Below are positions 58,440 through 64,000 of a stretch of 64,000 nt of DNA, one piece after another. Within the stretch, counting starts at the first letter, position 1. Each line of letters opens with the position of its first letter. Both the position numbers and the translations under genes were made by a program. The stretch is from NCBI GenBank assembly GCA_033220425.1, contig CM065650.1:1240001-1304000 (forward strand), read 5' to 3'. The notes beneath the pieces are model-generated. The model worked only from the letters and a program-made list of their open reading frames with translations. It did no database searches and had not been told where the DNA came from. The stretch comes from Lepraria neglecta. Lineage: Eukaryota > Ascomycota > Lecanoromycetes > Lecanorales > Stereocaulaceae.

Positions 58440-59209
58440 TCAGCTATCGCGAGAAGATAAATATGGGAGGGGTTCTTTGGACCTGCAAATTTCGCGAATA
58501 GCGCTCGGACAATCGCATTGTTTGATATCAATGAAAAGAACAAGGGTGAAGGTAGCATTCGATTCATGGAGGTTGAAGACGAATACGTCCTCATTGCTTT
58601 CAGGCTCCATGTACTTCTTCAGAAGAAGCTTTAATTCGATGAAGTGGTGAAAGATCAGGTCCGGGGATGCTCCGGGTGGAAGTTTAAGCTCGAGCCCCCT
58701 GTAACGGCCCCCGGGGATTACCCGCCTGCTGTCAGAGCAGTCTGACATCTCCCACAATGGTGATGGATATGTGCTGCATGCGAGGTTCACAGAAATTGGC
58801 GAGCATTACGATGCTCTCACGGCCACGACTCTCGAATCCCGTCCTTCCCAAACGACCCGTACTCATCAGAATGGCCGGCTCAAGACCATATGCCCCTACC
58901 AAGTTTGCAATTTCGAGGTCCACATCCCCTCCAGGCTTTAAAGCAGTAGGAAGCTACAATACTGTTGCAAGACGGTGATTTGAACATCCTTCTCAACGGG
59001 AGCCACTTCACTGACGACATTGAAGGTGGATTGGCATAATGGTTGGGATCCCCATTGTTTTCGTCACGAGCTACGTGCTGTATCAACGATGTACGAACCT
59101 CGCAGACCTCGCAGTCTTCGCACACGCTTTGTGCTGACCAAGCCACAGTGTTTCTTGGGAAGGAACAAACGGCACTGGTGCCTACACCAGAAGAGGGGCA
59201 AGTCACCAA
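58440..59209 (-). other. Coding-like region, unresolved gene or pseudogene
   Basis: On the minus strand a block at about 58919-58735 (VDLEIANLVGAYGLEPAILM, GRESIVMLANFCEPRM) ends in TGA. It is followed in another frame by a block at about 58700-58440 (LELKLPPGASPDLIFHHFIE, ESNEDVFVFNLHESNATF) ending in a stop. A Cys-rich open stretch lies upstream (59209-58920). The blocks look like protein but no clean splice sites connect them. This may be a decayed paralogue of something; no family is recognised. Confidence 0.35.
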
Positions 59210-60244
59210 TGACGGTTGATTGGCGTTCTACAAAGAAACAGACTATTTTGAAATAGTGGGAGTACTTTCCTGTAGCTTCACTGGGCTATATAAGTCGGCT
59301 TTGCTGGGACCGCACCTGGATTTCCCCTTCAAACTACATGGAGGTCACCAGCATTGGGAAGATAACAGCTGCAACAAAGTTGCACCTGTTACTTGGCTTG
59401 GTCACCGACTTCTGAAGGCAGAGTGGATGGAAAGCAAAGACGAGATGACGGAGCTGGGATGGAAAGCAAAAGGAGCCTATAGGGTTGAACGCTTGTTATG
59501 ATACTGCATAGTCCGTGAGTGGGTGCGAATACGGTATCAGCAATGTTCCCAAAGACGAGAGAGTGGCGTAATCATCAGGCATAGAAGGGGCAATGACCCG
59601 ACGAAGATTGAATTTCTCGAGTCAGCAATCTCATGTTGACGAGTTCAGCGCTTTCAGCAAAGCGGATTCGACCATTCACTGGCTTCTACTGAACCTGAAG
59701 TATCAATCAATTTACTCGGCTGGCGTGCAATCTTTGGTTTCTCTACTCAACATACATGAATCTTGCGCCGTTCACCTACGTTGTTTACCCTAAATTCCTT
59801 TATCGACTTTTCAAAGCCACACGAGAGCTGCAACTAAATGTGTGTGCGCTATTGGAGAATACAAATGTTGCTTGCTCGAGGCTTGAATTCAAAAGTGAAT
59901 TTGGCTTGTGGCCGCTTCATTGTGATAATTACCCTAGCTCCAGTACACTTCACTTCACTCCCTTCCCCTCACTCGCAAGCCGTCGATGACGGTACCCTGG
60001 ACATCCTTTGTTTCATTTCACCTGGAACACCTCACCTATTGACAGTCAACTCCGACATTGCAAGGTATGGATGAGTCCTCAATCAAGAATTACACTCCAG
60101 ACAAAACTATCTCTCATCCTCTGACAAGCCATAGGCCCTTGGAGACGACTTATCCAAAGTGTGCCCAGTGTTGTCGCGACATTACAACGTCATTAGACAC
60201 CACACAGAGCACTTTCAGTCTATAACCCGGTCAAACTGAAAATC
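59210..60244. other. Gene-poor interval
   Basis: About 1 kb with no supported gene, only short unremarkable open stretches. No repeats or RNA genes are seen. Confidence 0.45.
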
Positions 60245-61643
60245 AGTACGGCTAAAGGCAAGAAATCCAAAGGCAAGAGGAAGGTCAGACCAATCAAATT
60301 TAAAGACCAACGTGAACGTGCTAAGGCGGACAGGCCCAGATCAAGACCGATGCAAATACTGGGCCAGGCTTCCTCGATCTGCCGATCGAGATCCGCAATG
60401 AGATCTACCGCGAGCTCCTCATCAGCCCTTGCGTCAGTCGGCGTGTATCTAACCCAGCCTACTACTCATCAGCCATCGAGAGCGAGCCAATTGGAAGCCC
60501 ACCTCCTGAAGATGCCGAAGTAGGCACCGTATAATATTAGAACATCTGGATCCAGACATTTGATTTTCAGCTCTCCATCTTAAGTGTTAACCGCCGGATT
60601 TACCAAGAAGCATCGAAGGTAATGGGGACCGAGAACCACTGGATTATCATCCAAGTCAACAAAGCAGGATTTGGCAAAGACATGAAGGACCATGGATTTG
60701 GTGTGATTTACAGCAAACTTGACTGCATCGCTCCGGCACTCACGGTATCCGTCTTCTACCCGAGCTTGATATCACGCGACAAGGTGGATACATTCCTCAT
60801 GGCAAATGCTGGATATTCTCAATTACCTCGAGCGTTGTGGGGCAAAGGTATGGAAGAAATGGTACTTCATCGGGACCTCCATCGTGGTATAGCAAAGAAC
60901 CCTGTCCACGAGGGTATGTTCTTGACTTGCTTCTACCAACTTCGAGGAATCAACGAGGTCATCTTGAAAGGCGTCAGAGGAGAGAAGCACAATACAAAGA
61001 TGGCTCGCGAGCTGACCATGCCCTACCTTGACAACAACGACATCCTACAGGACATTGGGCAGGCGATGTTCATTTACGATCAGTACATCAAGGACGGAGA
61101 TCTACAAGGGGCAGCTGAGATGCTCAAGTGCTCGATCGCTGTCTTGGCCGACTGCTTCAGGTGTGCAGGTCCGACTTCCTGGCAGCGGACACAAAGGTTT
61201 TTAGGCAGATATGCAGGACTACCTTCAAGCTTGCGAGCATGCTCGCACATGCAAGGTTGAAACTTGGCAGATTCGACAGCGCCACCAAATACGCTTCGTA
61301 TGCAATGCAAATTTCTCCTCTCTCAGATGAGTACAAGGCCGATATTCTACGCATTCGCGGGGAAGATTTTACTGGACTAGCCCGAAACACCAAAGCACTG
61401 TGAGATTTGCTCGTGGCTAAAGAGCTGGCACCAGGAAACAAGACTGTCACCGACGCACAAAGCAAGCTCAAGAAAACCCTTGACCCCGATCCAAACAAGG
61501 CTTTGGAGGCTTTCAAGAAGCTTCGTGTGTCAGTAGAGCAGGACTAGCTGGAAGAGCAGAGGGCCCTTGAAGCTGGCTTCGCAGGAAAGCTCATGATAAG
61601 GGTACTAGAGAATGGTCAGGTCGTTGTGGAAGAACATCGTTGA
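60245..61643 (+). pseudogene. F-box-like/TPR-containing protein, broken
   Basis: A Lys-rich start (KGKKSKGKRKVRPIKFKDQR) is followed, after a frame change near 60360, by the F-box-like motif FLDLPIEIRNEIYRELL. A 51 bp intron-like gap (GTAGGC to TTTCAG, about 60519-60569) leads to LSILSVNRRIYQEASKVMGT and NKAGFGKDMKDHGFGVIYSK. After ADCFR near 61158 the reading moves to another frame with no usable intron. It continues as RSDFLAADTKVFRQICRTTF and helical TPR-like repeats (LKLGRFDSATKYASYAMQIS). TGA at 61401-61403 and TAG at 61545-61547 then interrupt that frame before its final stop at 61643. The continuation after each stop is family-like (LKKTLDPDPNKALEAFKKLR, then LEEQRALEAGFAGKL). Two frameshifts and two internal stops mark it as decayed. 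Confidence 0.75.
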
Positions 61644-62140
61644 TAGGCTTGTGGTACGTGGCAGCCGAAGTTCTCTGTATTATCTATTACTAACTACCAC
61701 CGAGTAGACCTGCTACTCTTAGTCTCACTGAGGCTCTTCCAAATGTTTCATTGTGGCGACTTCTCGGAGCCAAAGTTGATACAGGGGAGCTCAGATTTGG
61801 TGGTTCAACGACACACATGCTGTCGATTGGTTGTAATAGTCGGGATACTTCTGCTTCTGTAGGCCGTCATACAGTGGTCTCAATACTTGATCGAGGCCTG
61901 TAACGGCATGACCGCAGTAGACCATCTCCTCCAGTCCCTGCACTTCCCATAGATATCTAGCTCAAAAAGCGTGCTTTCCCAGACTAGCCTGCGCTACAAG
62001 CCTTTAACATGCAGTGCTGTGAATGCACCCGATATTCGGGCGTTGGTCTCTTCCCCTAGCAATCCTCTGGTAGAAACCTAAGAGCGATGCCCAATTTGCA
62101 TGTCATTGCTCATTTGTAGTCCATAATCACCACCATCCCG
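61644..62140. other. Interval between pseudogene and HYPK-like gene
   Basis: About 500 bp with no coding signal or repeat that I can support. Confidence 0.5.
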
Positions 62141-62566
62141 TCACGCCTTTGCCGTCACAAAAGCCCGCATAGCTCTAACAGCATCCCCCTCATGCGCCTT
62201 CAACAACTCTGTAGCCTTCACCTTATTCAAATCCAGCTCCTCAACCAACAAGCTCACATCACCCTGGTCCACCTTAACCTTCGCCCTCTTCTCTCGCTCT
62301 TCCTTCTCTTTTTCCTTCTTCGTTGTCTCCCCAGCAGCAACCTTGCCCGCCTTGTCCGCCAGCTCTAACCTGCTGATGGCTTTGCCTAGTTCTTCTTGGT
62401 CAATTTGCTTGTTGTTTGACTTCTTGGCTTCTGCCTCTTCGTCGCCGCCGCGTGTTTCGAGGGAAGACATGGCTGCGGCGGCTTTACGGTCTTCGGCGCT
62501 GGCGGGGGCGGGGGGACCTTCGGGATCCATGCCTTCTTGGACTGAGGATGGTTGCGGTTCTGCCAT
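62141..62566 (-). CDS. HYPK-like protein with C-terminal UBA domain
   Basis: A single frame of 141 residues starts at the ATG at 62566. The N-terminus is disordered and rich in Pro, Ala and Glu. The middle has EELGKAISRLELADK and a strongly charged KKEKEKEEREKRAKVKV helix. The C-terminus is a UBA/NAC-type helical bundle: VDQGDVSLLVEELDLNKVKA then ATELLKAHEGDAVRAMRAFV. This order is that of HYPK (huntingtin-interacting protein K), which binds and regulates the ribosome-associated N-terminal acetyltransferase NatA (Naa10/Naa15). HYPK is absent from budding yeast but present in filamentous fungi. Size and motif order fit; function is inferred from the family. Confidence 0.85.
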   Translation of the reverse strand: MAEPQPSSVQEGMDPEGPPAPASAEDRKAAAAMSSLETRGGDEEAEAKKSNNKQIDQEELGKAISRLELADKAGKVAAGETTKKEKEKEEREKRAKVKVDQGDVSLLVEELDLNKVKATELLKAHEGDAVRAMRAFVTAKA

Positions 62567-62902
62567 TTTGGAGGTTGGCAAGTGGTAGAGTCTGGTTGAG
62601 GCGGAGTCTCGTAGTAGAAGTGTAGCTGGCTGTTAAATGTGGTTGGCAGGAGGGGGGTTTGGACATGGACTCAAATTCCCACTAGCGCCTTTTCTTGGAA
62701 TTTTCGCCCACTGCTCTCACTTTCTTGCTCTTCACTTGCACCTCTAACATGTTACCATTTAATTCTACGTTAATTCCCAGCTGTGTATCCCTTAGAACTT
62801 TGGATCTTCAAAAGCATTCCATTTTGCATGTATGCCGTAAGATATAATTTGCTTTCCATCTAAGAAACTGTTGTCTCTCTTATTGTGGTTTCACTCCTCG
62901 CC
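62567..62902. other. Divergent intergenic region (HYPK-like / DAHP synthase)
   Basis: A 336 bp gap between divergent starts. A GCN4/CPC1-type TGACTCA site, which would fit the aromatic pathway gene, is not seen here. No other motif is assigned. Confidence 0.4.
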
Positions 62903-64000
62903 ATGGCAGAAAAAATTCTAGACGAGGCCATAGAGCCTCCAAAGCTGAAACTCAGCAAGAGCGGAGAAGCGGCTGCAGACCTCAAGGTCAATGAGACGCA
63001 AAAAAGTAACGGCAGCTCTACGGAATGGACGCCTTCTTCCTGGACCACGAAACCCATAAAGCAAGACGTTATTTATGACGACCGTGGAGCCGTCAACAAA
63101 GCTCTTGCAAAACTCGAACGACTCCCTCCGATAGTCACACCAACGGAGATCATACGATTACGGAACAGCCTTCGAGATGTAGCTTTGGGCAAAGCTTTTC
63201 TCCTTCAAGGCGGCGATTGTGCTGAGCTCTTTGATTACTGCGAAGATAATGCCATTGATTCAAAGATCAAGCTACTACTGCAGATGAGTCTGGTCCTAAT
63301 CTACGGTGCCTACAAGCCTGTAGTGCGCATTGCAAGAATGGCAGGCCAATTTGCAAAGCCTAGATCGAGTCCAACCGAGATGTACGAAGGCAGAGAAATA
63401 CCTTCATTCAGAGGTGATATTCTGAATGGTTACGATGTCAAAGAGAGAACACCAGATCCAGCGCGCCTGGTATCTGCGTACTTTCACTCCGCTACAACTC
63501 TCAATTATATACGGGCATCACTGGCATCAGGTATCGCTGACCTACACGCTCCTCTGGAATGGGAGCTAGGCCACGTAAAAGATGAAAAGATCAAAGCTCA
63601 ATACATCCGCATCGTCGACAACATCACCGACAGCCTCCGCTTCATGAAGACAGTAGGCGCCGACAGCCCGTCCAGCGGCCTAGAAAGCGTAGACCTCTAC
63701 ACAAGCCACGAAGGCCTCCTGCTAGAGTACGAGCAAAGCCTCACCCGACGACTACGCCATCCGCCCTCACATCCATCCCTCCAACATCCATCGACTTCTC
63801 CATCCTCGCAACTCAACGGCCGCCCAGAACCTTCAACCGACGGCAAAGGCTGGTACAACACCTCCGCCCATTTCCTCTGGATAGGCGACCGCACACGTCA
63901 ACTAACCGGTGCGCACGTCGAATACTTCCGCGGTCTCGAAAACCCCATCGGCATCAAAGTAGGCCCCACAATGACCTCAGGCGAACTAGTCTCCCTCCTC
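62903..64000 (+). CDS. Class II 3-deoxy-7-phosphoheptulonate (DAHP) synthase, 3' part outside window
   Basis: The frame is open from the ATG at 62903 to the window end (366 codons). Class II (plant-type) motifs appear in order: WTPSSWTTKPIKQDVIYDD, then FLLQGGDCAELFDYCEDN, KPVVRIARMAGQFAKPRSSP, RGDILNGYD, TSHEGLLLEYEQSLTR, and SAHFLWIGDRTRQLTGAHVE leading to NPIGIKVGPTM. The enzyme condenses phosphoenolpyruvate and erythrose 4-phosphate at the entry to the shikimate pathway. Filamentous fungi often carry this type alongside class I enzymes. Compared with the usual spacing, a Pro/Ser/His-rich stretch of about 30 residues is inserted between SLTRRL and GWYNTSAHF (about 280-310). It has no GT donor and so is not an intron. 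The remaining C-terminal part lies beyond 64000. Confidence 0.93.
   Translation, partial: MAEKILDEAIEPPKLKLSKSGEAAADLKVNETQKSNGSSTEWTPSSWTTKPIKQDVIYDDRGAVNKALAKLERLPPIVTPTEIIRLRNSLRDVALGKAFLLQGGDCAELFDYCEDNAIDSKIKLLLQMSLVLIYGAYKPVVRIARMAGQFAKPRSSPTEMYEGREIPSFRGDILNGYDVKERTPDPARLVSAYFHSATTLNYIRASLASGIADLHAPLEWELGHVKDEKIKAQYIRIVDNITDSLRFMKTVGADSPSSGLESVDLYTSHEGLLLEYEQSLTRRLRHPPSHPSLQHPSTSPSSQLNGRPEPSTDGKGWYNTSAHFLWIGDRTRQLTGAHVEYFRGLENPIGIKVGPTMTSGELVSLL

Overview
This window comes from the nuclear genome of a filamentous ascomycete (Pezizomycotina). The evidence is many short 48-90 bp introns with GT...AG ends and CTAAC/CTGAC-like branch sites, and orthologues of fungal genes such as palF/RIM8, SWP1, PPC89, BUD27, IKS1, RIF1 and ric8. 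It also has families typical of Pezizomycotina: DUF6594, PigL_N-type STAND proteins and F-box-like tandem paralogues. I cannot fix the class from sequence alone. Coding coordinates are gene spans, and exon limits are given in the text. All splice sites were read by eye and checked for reading phase.

The window alternates between housekeeping blocks and gene-poor, decayed stretches. Positions 1-6000 hold a caspase-like gene cut by the window edge, a DUF6594 membrane gene and a small S/R-rich membrane protein. SWP1 (oligosaccharyltransferase) and an unrecognised four-exon disordered protein follow, up to 10.9 kb. From 11.6 to 15.2 kb there is an acidic tandem-repeat protein and a pair of F-box-like paralogues, one of them broken. 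PalF/RIM8 lies at 16.2-18.6 kb. At 19.25-20.50 kb sits a decayed pogo/Fot1-like DNA transposon with inverted repeats and a TA target duplication. Next to it is a frameshifted multi-spanning membrane pseudogene.

From 22.8 to 33.7 kb the genes are DPH2 (diphthamide), an F-box/Cys-rich protein, a Ppc89/Cep57-type spindle pole body protein and TFB3 (TFIIH/CAK). From 34.7 to 39.3 kb there is a small membrane-anchored protein and a large broken PigL_N-ankyrin STAND-like pseudogene. From 39.7 to 56.8 kb the block is dense and intact: BUD27/URI, an MFS transporter, glucose-6-phosphate 1-epimerase, RIF1, ric8 and IKS1. RIF1 and ric8 are divergent from a 340 bp gap, and ric8 and IKS1 converge. The end of the window holds two poorly resolved minus-strand coding regions, an F-box/TPR pseudogene, a HYPK-like UBA protein and the 5' part of a class II DAHP synthase.

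No operon-like or clearly coordinated pathway is present, and I saw no complete new system. The most interesting signal is decay: one transposon and four broken genes. Several of their stop codons are explained by C-to-T (or complementary G-to-A) changes, as expected from RIP or long-term deamination. The genes between them are intact.
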